From assembly GCA_012656075.1 (NCBI GenBank), contig JAAKBF010000060.1, forward strand, positions 352,218 to 416,217: DNA of 64,000 nucleotides, in the 5' to 3' direction. Shown piece by piece: positions 11,948 to 22,249 of the stretch. The DNA comes from Phytophthora hibernalis. Its lineage: Eukaryota; Oomycota; Peronosporomycetes; Peronosporales; Peronosporaceae. The position numbers were made by a program, and so were the translations under genes. The notes beneath the pieces were generated by a model. That model was not told where the DNA came from. It did no database searches and was given only the letters and a program-made list of their open reading frames with translations. Each line of letters opens with the position of its first letter. Positions within the stretch are counted from its first letter, which is position 1.

Positions 11948-12338
11948 GCACCAAGCAACCCCAGGTCCGCAGGTACCGTAGGGTAGATTTCTTCTTGTAG
12001 GGAGCCTCGTGTGGCGGTTTTCCTGACAGCGCAGCCGTCGGCAGCTTGTTCACCGTGTCCATGACGTGAAGGAGAGCTTCTCCCCACAGCAAATTCGTCT
12101 GGCTAATTGCATGTAATACAGCACGAAGTCGTGGCAGCACGAGTCCATTTGCTCTCTCCACAATGTCATTCTCTTCTGGCGTGTACGCGTTTGTGTACTG
12201 CATGGTGATTCCTTGTCCTTCGCAGAAGGTGCGTAACTTGTTGCTCTGGAACTCACCACCTTGATACGAATGCAGGGTCGCTACCTTGTGCTTGTTGCGC
12301 AGGAACTTCGTGTTCAGGCGCAAGATCAACGTCTGCAA
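11781..12338 (-). pseudogene. Copia-1 integrase catalytic core
   Basis: This holds the second half of the DDE integrase core. The motif usually seen as S-D-x-G-G-E-F reads SYQGGEF here, so the second catalytic Asp is Tyr (a GAT to TAT change). The catalytic Glu is present in PEENDIVERANG. Upstream, the first Asp (VVDEATRFKW) survives in the second copy. A TGA at 12375-12377 directly after FKW separates the two integrase halves and is shared with the second copy at 51721-51723. Confidence 0.85.
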
Positions 12339-12406
12339 CCTGTCCGCTGCGTCACTCTTGTTCCACAGTAGGTATCACCACTTAAAACGCGTAGCTTCGT
12401 CAACTA

Positions 12407-12829
12407 CTAGCATAAACATCGTTTCCCCGTAATCGTGTCTTGATTAATGGAACACAGGTCCACGGAGAGCTTCTCCAACGGATTCCGACGACGAGCAGGA
12501 TTACGCTTGTAGGACATGCGCTTTAGCTTAGCGGATAAGCAGGGTACATATTCGTAGGCAGAAAGTGACTTCAGATTCACGTTAATGCCGAAATCGACCT
12601 TTCTTGCAGCCAACACACGAATGGTTTTCATGTTCACGTGCCCGAGGCGGTTGTGCAACAACTCCATCACATTCTTGCGGGCTTCAACGGCAGCAACTAG
12701 CCGGAGTGAACGCTTCGTTCGTAGGCGGTACAACTGATCAAAGCGCAGCTTGGTCTTGTCCTTCACCAGCCACGCAGTGCTGGTCGTCGCTGAACTTGAC
12801 TGCAAAACCGCAGGCTTGCATATAGACAA
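12407..12829 (-). pseudogene. Copia-1 integrase N-terminal zinc region
   Basis: This carries the GAG-pre-integrase/HHCC region: ELLHNRLGHVNMKTIRVLAARK, then YVPCLSAKLKR, and the start of the core (LEKLSVDLCSINQ). The Cys pair appears degenerate (only one Cys in CLSAK). It ends early compared with the second copy because of two extra bases in a C run near 12424. Confidence 0.8.
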
Positions 12830-12944
12830 GGCTAATGAGATTCACATGGGCGTTCGGCGAATAGTGAACGTCGTCCAATCGGCGGGGCTCCCAATGGCCC
12901 GTGATCTCGTTCAGCACTCGCAAGGCTACACTGCCATTCGCTTC

Positions 12945-13130
12945 CTAAGATTCAGTTTGACCCAAGGCCATCTTCAGCTCTCCGGAGTTCCCATGCTCAA
13001 CGTAAGAGAAGCATGACAGGTCACCACACAAGTTGACTTGCGATCCGCTATCCAACAACCACTCCATCTCGTCCGGTGCCAAGCTTGGCAGATGGTTGTC
13101 GTCATGATCATAGAGTACCATGCTCACCAA
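12945..13130 (-). pseudogene. Copia-1 aspartic protease
   Basis: This encodes the retropepsin active site EWLLDSGSQVNLCGDLSCF, with catalytic Asp in DSG. It is separated from gag by a one-base deletion in a C run near 13131. In the second copy gag and protease are one continuous frame (52290-53231). Confidence 0.85.
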
Positions 13131-13885
13131 TCCCCACGTGAGCGTGTAGGTGATTGTGGTGGCGTCGATGTTGGCGAAAACTGCTCTGACTTCGCTGCAG
13201 CCGGCGGTGGATTTGGACTGAATAGCACTCCGTCTTGCAATTGTCTCGCCGCTTGCTTTCCCAATACCGAAAGCACTTGATCAAACGTAAAGGCCACCAC
13301 TGGCAATGGTGGATGGTGCACAGCACCACGTTGATTGCGTGTGAAGACGCCACCGGAGAAAGACTGCATCCGGTTGTCTCCACGTCCTTCAGTTCCATCT
13401 GCTTGCTGGGAACGTCCACTACATTCCTTGTCACCCTTCCAATTCCAATGTCCTTTTAATCCGCATACCTTGCAGCACGAGTTCTGCTTTTTCTTCGCCA
13501 TGGCAGATGCACGCGAACTCGTCGATGACGTACTGGACTGGGAGCGACTACGGATGCCACCGTACTTGCCACCATGCTGGCGTAGCTTCTTGCCTTTCGC
13601 ACCCTGCTGAGTGAAATTGGCTTGCAGTGGATGCCTTCCGCTGGAGAGACCTTGTCCACCGTTTGACGCACCACCATGTTGCTCGCGGGCGCGAGCAGTC
13701 ATCTCTGCATTAACTAGCTCTGCACGCGACGCGTAGATAGTGAACTCATCCGGCTGGAAGTCACGGCGGGTTACGTCGTCGGTAATCTTCGGATAAACAT
13801 TTATGGCGTTGGTCAGCATGAGCCTCGCTACGCGACAGTCCGGAATGGGGTCGTAGTTCTCGGCCAGGATGCGCTGCATACGCAC
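13124..13885 (-). pseudogene. Copia-1 gag C-terminal half with zinc knuckle
   Basis: The Gag nucleocapsid region contains one Cys/His cluster, CKVCGLKGHWNWKGDKEC. This is CX2CX4HX8C, longer than the usual CX2CX4HX4C knuckle. It is preceded by a Gly/Ser/Lys-rich RNA-binding-like stretch. A frameshift near 13885 separates it from the N-terminal half and is shared by the second copy. Confidence 0.8.
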
Positions 13886-14510
13886 AGGTCATCGATGTAC
13901 GGCTCTACCGGCTCTTCCTCTTGGAGCTTCCGCGCGTACAGGTCCACCAGCACCATGTCCGTGTTGATGCCTGGACCGCGGCCGAAGTCTTGGTAGATGC
14001 GGTCCCAAAGCAGTATGGCGTCTGCCGCAAATACAACGTCCTCGTAGCGTAGTAGAACTTCATCAGAAATACAGGAAACTAGCAGTCCTTGCGCCTTGCG
14101 ACGGCGCACACCCCAGCAGTTCTTCTGTGCCGGGGTCATTCTGTCGTCATACGGCTCCTTGCCTTGCACGAGCTGCTCGAGACGGGGCATGCCGAGTCCG
14201 GCCATGACGCGCATGCGCCACGTCGGGTAGTCCGCCGGATGGGAGAGCTTCTGGCCAACGACGAACTTCGTAACTGTCTCCATCCTTGGCCTCGTTGCAG
14301 CTTCGGTGCTCTGCGCGCTGGCAGATTCCACAGCACCAGCAGGTACGTGGGCTTGATAGGTAGTACGAGCTTGGCCGTAGACGAGCGTACGCGGGCGCTG
14401 CAGTGGAGTCGATCGCGGCCGATCTCCGTACGTCTGCTCCTGCTCCGGGGCGAAAAAGCTTCTGTGCGCTTCTGGGCTGTGCCGCTGGCGACAGTCTGAT
14501 TAACAGCCAA
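13828..14510 (-). pseudogene. Copia-1 gag N-terminal half
   Basis: This region resembles a UBN2-type Copia gag (KLSHPADYPTWRMRVMAGL, then DAILLWDRIYQDFGRGPGI and PVEPYIDDL). The frame is broken at about 14455, where copy 1 has four G and the second copy five. From 14331 downstream it is open. In the second copy the frame runs from an ATG at 53856 (MAVNQTVASGTAQ), which corresponds to about 14510 here and is probably the true gag start. Confidence 0.75.
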
Positions 14511-14621
14511 TGGGAGCTCTTGACCATCTGCAATGTCGGTCTGTGATGCCGGCTGGTCACGGCCAATCACAGGACCGCCTCCTTCTGACGCTGTCAGCTA
14601 ATTGGGTGTCTGGGTAGGGTT

Positions 14622-14634
14622 TGGGCTCATAACC
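14622..14634 (-). promoter_or_regulatory. Copia-1 primer-binding site (initiator tRNA-Met anticodon arm)
   Basis: On the minus strand the sequence GGTTATGAGCCCA starts immediately after the 5' LTR. It is complementary to the anticodon stem-loop expected for initiator tRNA-Met (TGGGCTCATAACC, with CAT anticodon), as in Drosophila copia, where a half-tRNA primes synthesis. The same site occurs in the second copy (55274-55286) and in Copia-2 (39432-39444). Confidence 0.75.
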
Positions 14635-15291
14635 TGCGACGTGAGACTAGGGTTGGGGATCGCAGAGCCTTCGCCGTTGCTGCACGTCATTGCTGCAGGA
14701 CATCCGCAGGAAGGGGAAACTACGTTGACACCGGAGGTAGCAAGGGCTTAACCGTACAGGGACTTGAAGGGCTTGGCTCGGCGGAGGAGACTCGAGAAGT
14801 GTGCTCTGGTGAGCTGTGCGCGCAGCGTACTGTTTCCGCCTAACCTTCCTTCGCAATCCGTACGTTATATTAGCAGTGGTTACATCTAACGTACTTGTCT
14901 GTGTCTTGCTTGCTGTGAGTGTGCGCAGCAGCACTCAGGAGTTTCACCGGCAGGGAAACCTCCAGCACCAGACCGCGTCTGTGCAGCAGCAGCAGCATGA
15001 GGCGCAGTGGTTTCAACGCACTGGCAACGTCCCGCTCCAGGCAGCGCCACGTGCTGTCGCAGCAGTACGTAGGAGTTTCGCTCGCAGGCGAAGTCCAGCA
15101 GCAGCCAGCGCCTGTGCAGCTGCGACGTCAGCGCTCTGGGCAACGGCAGCGTCCGTTGCGTCGCGTCTGGATGAGTTCTGGCGGAGGTTGCACGTGATGC
15201 AGTGTCATCACTGCAGTCTTCGGCCCTGGGATCGTACGTGCGTACGGTGCAGCGCGCCGGCTTCGCACCGCAACCACGGCTGTATCTCACA
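14635..15291 (-). repeat. Copia-1 5' LTR
   Basis: 657 bp, beginning TGCGACGTG and ending ATCTCACA on the plus strand. It is nearly identical to the left LTR except for an 11-12 bp insertion at about 15198-15214 and a few substitutions. The target duplication follows at 15292. Confidence 0.88.
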
Positions 15292-16329
15292 ACGAGGTCA
15301 TGTCGGACCTGAAACCGTGCGCGCGTGTGGACTGCAGGCCCCGCTGCGGTTGGATACCGGTAGTTACCGTGACGCGGCTCCCGCATACACGTTCACATTG
15401 ATCAACGAATTACCGGTACCGGTAACCTGTTCTAAATGATACCGAAGACATCTGATACACTAACGCCGTGCTTTACACAGACCATATATGAGACGGCATG
15501 AAACATAAAAATGCTAGTTAACCATTTATTGAAGTTGGATTTTCATACATCGTTGAAGAGAGGGACATTCCCTCTAAACAATGAGCCGTCGTGCAATTTT
15601 TTCATTCAGCCGTTCTCGAGCAATGTCGATTTAAAAGTGTCTCTGATTCGAGAAGGCAAACGCGATTTTCTTTGATTGGTCCGCCTAACGTGAAATTTTG
15701 AGGCGCGTCGATGAAGCCTACTCCTAAGCCTTAATTCGAGGTCTACCCCTCTCAAAAACGACCTATACTCTGGCAAAATTCAAAATTTTTGTGTAGAGAT
15801 TGTTGAAATCCCCCTTCGTGACAAATTTCGGATAAGTACGATTTTGACTGGTTCATCTTTACAGCCGTTTATCTCGCAAAAGGTTAACTAACTTCATTTG
15901 GTTTGGCGCAGCCTCATATGCTTAAAAACGTGCTAGCTTTAATAAATCTAATTATTACTGGTATTCCCGCCAGGAAGCTTTTTATCAAACATATGATATT
16001 GAATACCGGCCTACTACATGTATTAGCTGTAATATAAGTTAGGGCAAAACTTCGGTTGGCCATCGAGTATACACTATTACAGACAAACCCTGGTTGAAAG
16101 GCATCCAGTAAACACCGCTACAAACGTTTACTCGATGCTTTTCAACCAGAAGGTACGTACAGTAAGTTAGCAATGTGTCATAGTGCAGTTCAACGTCAAT
16201 CAATTCTTCAGATGGTAGATTGGCAATCTCTCAAATCAACGACGAGGGGGTTACATGTTAATGGAAAACACCCGAGATGGCTACGGAACCAGCGCTCTGT
16301 GAAGTAGAAGCGCGCTTCAAAGACCCATC

Positions 16330-16860
16330 ATATGAACTCGCAGTTCAACCCGACACAAGATGAAAAGTAGATCGAAAACGTAGTTCCAGATGTACTTGCG
16401 AATGTCAATCCAAACCTGCCCAGGTCCGACCTTCTTGCCGTTCAGGTGGAGTACTTCCAGCATCTTAACACGATAACTGAGCTGTCAGCTACGATCACAC
16501 GAACCAGAAATGTGGCAGCTAGCTAAGAGTAGCACGATCGCGAACATTTGGTGGTAGTGGAAATTCCGAGGGTACCATTGTCGTTAAATTTCGACTTCGA
16601 TGGTAAAGGAATCTTTCGCGGAATGCACTCGGACGAAAGGTGGATTTGCCTGGGGCGAGCAACATTTGAAGCTGGCACAACGAAAATTAGAGTTTGCGTT
16701 CGCCAAGTCCCATTTTTTTATAAATCCTGATACTCGCCTGAGTGCTTCATAGCTTCGTGGGTGAGGAGGCTAAGAAGCTGACCGCATCTTTGGGGTCATT
16801 GCTACTCGAAGGTACTTTGTCCGGGATTTGGAGCATCACAACAGCTAAAAATAGTAGGTT
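16330..16860 (+). pseudogene. M96-like family, copy 4, strongly decayed
   Basis: Translated pieces align in order with copy 1: VQVEYFQHLNTIT (16440-16480; compare DVKYFQHFNKFT), then FDGKGIFRGM followed by TTKIRVCVRQVPF (16590-16720; compare EGEDIFAGM and EVCVRQSP), then LGSLLLEGTLSGIW (16790-16830; compare LEKLLLEDTLATL). Stops and frame changes interrupt every piece, and the N-terminal coiled coil is missing, lost where the duplicated flank ends. It is the most divergent of the four copies. Confidence 0.6.
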
Positions 16861-17748
16861 GTAGGTATCAAGACTGCCAGCAGGTTTTTGATTAGTAGCC
16901 GTCAGCGATATGTTCGTCATTAGTGTAAAATGAGATTGTCGTACTCGAATTGCCCTCTTGCTACGTGTGATTAAAGTCGACTTGGCTTCTCAACCGAGGT
17001 TTTGGATCGTATTAATAATCCGTTGGTACCCGGAAGTTCGTCGAGAATTGGTGCGTTCGAGTCCATTCTTTTGTGTCATGGTCAATTGAATAACATTAGG
17101 GGGTCAACTAGTCCTAACTCTGAAAAACGAGTGACAAGGCCAAAGTAACGAATCCAACGAAATCTCGTAGTCTTTGATCTACATGTACTAGGTTTTGAAA
17201 ATAGCCAGACTTAAAATTTACTGCGACAGTTGTATTAGCCTGTGCGCACTTGAGTATTTAATTTCTATTGCATCAACAGTTCCTCGATTTGTCACTTCTA
17301 AGTAAAATTAAGTGGTGCAGTGAGATAGCCCAAAAGAAGTTATCGGTAGATGAATCACCCAGTTTCTAAACCCAAGCTGTGATGAACGCCGCCTGATTAG
17401 CAGCTTAAAGGTAAACAACACGAAGGTCAGGTGATGGCGAAGGGCAGATCCAAGCCATGGTTCCCAGTTGGTGATACCGTGAGCGTGAGAAAGAGTGCGC
17501 ATGAGTAAGCGAGATGGCTGCCCTACTATTGATGACTATACATGCAGTTATCGACGGGAATTCCGTCAGACGCTGAAGGAAAAAGTCTACGAAGACAAAC
17601 GAGAGCTCACAAGTTTTTTATGCGTAGTAAACGTGCTAGCCATTCTCGACGAATTGACAGACAACCAACAATTGACCTCTGCCAGCGTGGGGTTCTGTAT
17701 ATGTCTAATGACCTAGACGGCAAAACCTGACCCTGTATAAAAAACACG
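16861..17748. other. intergenic; upstream region of M96 copy 3
   Basis: No supported gene. From about 17486 to 17590 the DNA resembles 5810-5920 upstream of copy 2 (shared GTTATCGACGGGAATTCCGTC). A 73-codon frame at 17495-17716 has no family resemblance that I recognise. Confidence 0.45.
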
Positions 17749-17837
17749 GGATTGATCCCAATGATAGGGAATTCACGAACCCGTTTGTCAGTCTGCGTCA
17801 GTCTGGCTTCTTCCTTTACCCGGCGAGAACTGCAGTA

Positions 17838-19150
17838 ATGGACTGGGATTTCCTCGACGAAGTGGCGGCTTTCTTAGACTCGGAGAGCCTTCCCCGTGTT
17901 GCAACCCCATGTCGAAGTCCTGTATCCACGAATCGCAAGTTTTTATGCAGTGTCGGTCCACTGACGAACTTGGAAACCTCGCCAATCTGCCCAGTTCTTG
18001 TCGATTCTTCATCTGAAGACTTTGAGCCAGAGAGTCTCAAAAGCTGCAGCAGCGAGAGCGAAAACCGTCGTCGAAGGTCAAACTCCAAGAGGAAGCTGGC
18101 GACAGTCGTCGGAAACGATACCGGGAGCGTGTCAAGAATGAACGACAGGAGCTGAAACGAACGGCGAAGCAACTGTCTGCTCACGTCCAAGAATGATTGA
18201 CAACCGAGAAGGTAGGAAAACTTGTGTACGGACTGACGTGATGGTCTCCAAGACATTTTGGCAAGATTTGGCAGCTCAACAGCGAGAACAGCGTGAAAAA
18301 TCTGACGCGGAGCACAAACAACTCGATGCTGCCGTCCAGTTTCAAGCCGCTTACATCGAGAAACTCTACGTGGTGCTAAAACTTCGAACTGACGCGTGCG
18401 CAGCTCGAAGGCAGTGAAGCCAATGGACAACCACAAGTGGCTGCTTCTCAAGTCATCCGACGCAACGCTCTACGACCTGTACCTCAGTGAAGTAAATTCC
18501 TGCTACGCAAAGACTGACCAAGTGTTCGAAGAATGCGGCATGGATATCTTGCCAGTGAACTCAGTCAGGCCACTTCAGCATTTTAACATGAATGGAGAGG
18601 TGGCCTACACGCCATACGTGAAGAAGCTATTGCAGCCATTTTTTTGACGATACGAGCAACAATATGTGGAAGATTGCTAAATTGCCGCACCGGAACATCG
18701 ATTGGGAGGTCTACGAAGATGTGTCGGACCATCAAAACACACACGCATTCAAGTTCCAGTTGAAGAAGACCCTTTCATCCGGATTGACTGTCTCAATCTT
18801 GAAGCGGGGCTTTCTAGGAGATTTCGGGACGCGAGTCGGACGTTAATCGTCTTCAAGATTTTTCCGAGGGCGAAGGTATCTTCAGTGGCATGGATATCAA
18901 TGAAACTGCATGGGTTAGTATGCAGCCACATTCAGATGGCTTGGCGAGCGGGACATTGATGGAGATCTGTTCACGGCAATTTCCTGCGTCATACATCACA
19001 ACAAACCCCAATGACTTGATTGTAAAGGAGTTCAAAGACATGGTGCATGATGCGATCGAAGAGGACGAGCACGAGATTATTCGGTTGTTAGAGAAGTTGC
19101 TGCTTGACGGTATTGATTATACCGTAGCAGACATTGAGATTGGCCCGTGA
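17838..19150 (+). pseudogene. M96-like family, copy 3, frameshifted
   Basis: The start MDWDFLDEVAAFLDSESLP lies just after the leader shared with copy 2. The reading then changes frame at about 18060, 18190, 18410, 18645 (in a run of seven T) and 18850. Successive pieces cover the basic coiled coil, TFWQDLAAQQREQREKSD, MDNHKWLLLKSSDATLYD, QHFNMNGEVAYTPYV, MWKIAKLPHR and the tail SRQFPASYITTNPNDL to the stop at 19150. Every region of the family is present, so this is a recent full-length pseudogene, or an intact gene with many sequence errors. It is the closest relative of copy 2. Confidence 0.75.
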
Positions 19151-20073
19151 AAGACATTTCAGCAAAAAATTGTCAACTCGTTTATCCGAGTTTTTTAGAG
19201 GTTTTACACCCCACGACTTTGTTTGACAACACACAAACACATTCAATGTACTTCACGTGACCACATTTTAAAATCCTTCTTCCGAGTTGGAGATGGTCCA
19301 CACAAAGCCATGTGGACGGAACACAGCCCTCAAGCAGCGTAAAAGTTGCGAGTCTTGGACTCGAGGTAATAGCTACATCCGCACACAAAAACAAATTCAA
19401 GCAGTGTTTTGAAAGGCACAGAGAACAGCTTAATCGAACCAGATGAGAAGAAAACCTGTAGTATACAAGGGTACCAGTCGTGCGTGCGCAAAATGAATTC
19501 TTGTCGATTGAGATGACGAACATGGTAAACGTTGGAGCTTTCTCAAAGATTTCACACCTGCTACAGAATACTAGTCCCATCAACCTTTGTTGAGAGGGGC
19601 GTGTTTGCAGGCGCTGATGGCTGCCGCAGCTGGAAAATTTGCTCCATTTTAACTGAACGTGTGCGGCACATTGGGCCACCTTCGAGTAGGACCGTCGTTG
19701 CTAGCGTAAAGAGATAAACGGGCTCCTGCGACTACTGTACTGGCAACCCTTGTCATAGGGTTAGTAGTAAGTATCAATCCCCGATAGAGATAGAACATAG
19801 AACATAAAAATGAAAGTGATGGGGGTCTCAAACCCAACCATAGCTCTCCACTGATACTTACAAACCTGCTAGTGCAGGCCGAGGAAGTGAAAAGCGAGTT
19901 TGCGCGCTAATTCAAACGGCCGTTCGACTCGATTTGACGGAATCGAAATTATCTCCAAACTAGGGAGTCTGCGACTTAGACTGGGAATATCAATTTGGTA
20001 CTGGGGTGTAACCTAGCAAAAGATCATTAAATCGAGGTGTTAGCAACCTTGACGCTGTGGGACCTACATCCAA
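19151..20073. other. intergenic, no supported gene
   Basis: Frames of 60-165 codons on the minus strand (for example 19182-19679) show no motif or family resemblance. Nothing else is evident. Confidence 0.45.
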
Positions 20074-20620
20074 CTACTTTTTGCCTCCTCTCTTGGTGGT
20101 CTTGGCGGGCTTGATGGGTTCGTCGACGACGACGACCTGGGCTTCGTGCACGCCGAACAACTTGGGCAGCACGTCCAGTAGCTCCGTGGCGCAGTCGACC
20201 TACGTGCTGCTGGCCCTGTCCGTCTTGGACAGCGACGAGCTGCGGGCGATCTTTTGCCAAGGCTTTTGCTAGCGTCCTTGATGTTGCCTCCTCAAAGTCC
20301 TCGAGACCCGTGACGAAAGTGAGGCGCTTGCGGCCCGTACGCAAAATATTGGTGATGGTCACTTTGCAGTTCTCCTTCCGCTTGGCAGCCTCCTCGATCT
20401 TGTTGTTGTTCTTCTCCTTGACGGTTTTGTCCACCACTTCGAGCATGATACCCTCCGCGATCTACTGCTCCTCCTCTAGCAGTTCCACCACCGTGCGGTT
20501 GTACTTGGTGAGCACGAGGTCGGAGCAGTGCTCGGCTTGCACTAGTTGAACATGGGGCTGTACTCGCAGTACTCGGGCGGGAACGTGTCAATGGGGAGTA
20601 CGCCACGCTGTTAAACTTGG
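20074..20620 (-). pseudogene. DENR/density-regulated protein-like (SUI1 domain) gene, broken
   Basis: DENR works with MCT-1 in ribosome recycling and translation re-initiation. Visible features, in order on the minus strand, are the N-terminal EYCEYSP motif (about 20565), a Lys/Glu-rich linker (EKNNNKIEEAAKRKENC) and the SUI1 core KVTITNI followed by RKRLTFVTGLEDFE (20280-20360). The C-terminus LLDVLPKLFGVHEAQVVVVD ends in a Lys/Arg tail with stop at 20074-20076. In-frame stops (TAG near 20543 and 20465) and at least two frameshifts break it. It is GC-rich, like the two gene remnants beside it and unlike the surrounding repeats. Confidence 0.65.
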
Positions 20621-20624
20621 ACTT

Positions 20625-20985
20625 GCCGTCATCTCCTCGTCCTCGTCCGAGTCACTAGATTCCGGTCCGTACTTCTTCACCAGTGCGCCGAAGAGCTTGG
20701 ACTCCTTGCTCTTGTACTCGGCCAGCACTGAGGGCACGCCGTCGACCTTCTCGGGGTTGTACATGTCGTCAAAGGCCAGCAAACGCTGGTGGTTGAAGTT
20801 TGACTCCTTGTCCTCCTCTTCTTCTTCGTTAGCGTCCTCGAACTGCTCATTCTCTGTAGGTTCAGGCTCGTACTTCTTCACGAGAACAGAGAACAGCTGC
20901 GCCTCGCAGCCCAGCGCCAGCGTTGCGCCCCAGCACAACGTCGATCTCGTGCAGCTTGTCGTCATTGTACTTGCGGTAGAAGCAC
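20625..20985 (-). pseudogene. KYNPEK/LVKKYGPE-repeat protein fragment
   Basis: Two repeat units are visible on the minus strand. The first has CFYRKYNDDKLHEIDVVL, then after a frameshift AQLFSVLVKKYEPEP. The second has DMYNPEKVDGVPSVLAEYKS and KLFGALVKKYGPE. An acidic linker (NEEEEEDKES) lies between them. The pattern F-x-x-K-Y-N-P-x-K...L-F-x-x-L-V-K-K-Y-G-P-E is a short repeat that I recall from varied large protist proteins. Its function is not known to me. It is directly upstream of the DENR-like remnant on the same strand; a frame joining the two is not intact. Confidence 0.5.
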
Positions 20986-21061
20986 GTGAAGCACTCGCGG
21001 TGCGGAGACATTTGGTGACGATCTCCTGCTTTGCTAATCGTTCACTGTCCGTGGAGTCTGC

Positions 21062-21726
21062 ACTTGGAGCACGTACCTGCACGCGCACTCGCCTGTCGAC
21101 AAGTTGTCGGCGCACACGAGCAGCAACGACAGCCGCAGCACCAGCAGCAACAGCTTCCAGGCGTACTACCAGGGCTGCCCCAAGGACGAGCTGCCCGCCG
21201 ACTTTCGCCGCGTGCAACAGGCCAGCAGCTTCGACGTGGAGCAGATGCTGCACATGCGCAAGAGTACATTCCGCGACAGCCTCATGCCGGGCGGCGCGCA
21301 CAACTCGAACCAGGACTCACACAGCGGCGGGCGCCCCACGGAGCTGGGCAACGCGCTCATGCGCATGGACGACAGCTACCGCCGCGCTTACAACAGCAAC
21401 CCGCGTCCGTCGGTGACCGCCTCAGGTCCAACGCCCGACGGCATCACACCGCTGCAGCAGGCCGCGCGCGGGCGACATCGTCCTGGGCAACACGCTCGTG
21501 ATCCAGGCCGGCACCGACATCCTGCGACGCGATCCCAGGTTCGGCCAGACGGTGCTGCACTTCTCCATCCGCGGCGTCCACCTGAACGTGGTGCAGGCGC
21601 TGCTCATGCCGCAGCTATGCGGCTCCATCGTGAACGTGGCCGACAACAGGTGCACCTGGCCGCGGCCAAGTCGCGCCGCATGACCAAGCCGCTGCTCGAG
21701 TGCGGCGCCGACGTCAACTTCCTTAA
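21062..21726 (+). pseudogene. ankyrin-repeat protein fragment
   Basis: The GC-rich frame has a low-complexity Ser/Asn N-terminus, then a Gly/Asp/Arg-rich region (PADFRRVQQASSFDVEQML) and the first ankyrin unit TPDGITPLQQAAR. After frame changes come further units: TVLHFSIRGVHLNVVQALL, then HLAAAKS and KPLLECGADVNFLN. There is no in-frame ATG after the upstream stop near 21035. Homology and GC content stop abruptly at about 21727, where AT-rich DNA begins, so the gene is truncated as well as frameshifted. Confidence 0.6.
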
Positions 21727-22010
21727 CATACTGTGGAACACCACAAAAGTGTGGCCCACAAACGTTCTCTTACATGCAACATTTCCTTATGTTGTACGAA
21801 TGTTAACCCAGGTTACACTTACGCAGTACCGTGGAATAAATCCGTTGGAGCTGTCCATCCCTCATTCTTCGGGATTCCCAGTATAAAACATGCTTTGCTG
21901 TTTACACCATGATTGGCCTGAAACGATGCCCATTCTCCAACAACAGCGAGTACGAGTACGGGACCACTATCATATATATAATCCTGTAAGCACTTTTAAT
22001 CCCAGTGAAA

Positions 22011-22033
22011 TTTATCCTACGAAATAGGATAAA
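22011..22033. repeat. palindrome TTTATCCTA-N5-TAGGATAAA (copy 1)
   Basis: Nine-base perfect arms with the 5-base spacer CGAAA. Confidence 0.9.
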
Positions 22034-22226
22034 ATGGTTTTTTGATGTGGCGTACACAACGCGTTTTATCCTACCAAGGATGACAAATAACTTGGTGTTT
22101 GTAAGGAGAGGTTTGTGGGAGCCAGAAGTGGTCAGTTGTCTCTTATGACATATCTGTTTCTTCTACCAGCATCTAAAAATAGCCGTCGTCGCCGACCCAA
22201 TACTCAATTCAAATCAAACACGTGTT

Positions 22227-22249
22227 TTTATCCTATCCGGTAGGATAAA
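22227..22249. repeat. palindrome TTTATCCTA-N5-TAGGATAAA (copy 2)
   Basis: Same arms as copy 1, spacer TCCGG. Half-sites TTTATCCTA also occur at about 22063 and 22441. Confidence 0.9.

Larger units (their letters stand above)
8824..15291 (-). mobile_element. Copia-1: full-length Ty1/Copia LTR retrotransposon
   Basis: Direct LTRs at 8824-9468 and 14635-15291 flank a minus-strand gag-pol in Copia order: gag, protease, integrase, reverse transcriptase, RNase H. A 5-bp target duplication ACGAG lies at 8819-8823 and 15292-15296. A primer-binding site adjoins the right (5') LTR and a purine-rich tract adjoins the left (3') LTR (complement of 9465-9480). LTRs start TG and end CA. The LTRs differ by an 11-12 bp indel near 15198 and scattered substitutions. 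Coding frames carry several frameshifts and one integrase core substitution, so the element is probably inactive. It inserted between M96 copies 2 and 4/3. Confidence 0.92.
14528..16039 (+). repeat. 1.5-kb segment repeated in inverted orientation at 53869-55380
   Basis: This block contains the Copia-1 leader, its 5' LTR, the target duplication and about 745 bp of non-element flank. It recurs as its reverse complement at 53869-55380 with very high identity. Because host flank is included, the copy arose by segmental duplication rather than by retrotransposition. Apart from the LTR the block holds only AT-rich DNA with no supported gene. Confidence 0.9.

Noticed and set aside
14622..14634. A tRNA-Met gene suggested by GGGCTCATAACC
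   Set aside because: Only the anticodon arm is present and it adjoins an LTR; it is a primer-binding site, not a tRNA gene.
20697..21416. 239-codon Ser/Ala-rich plus-strand ORF
   Set aside because: Antisense to the KYGPE-repeat gene, continuing out of frame through the ankyrin gene.
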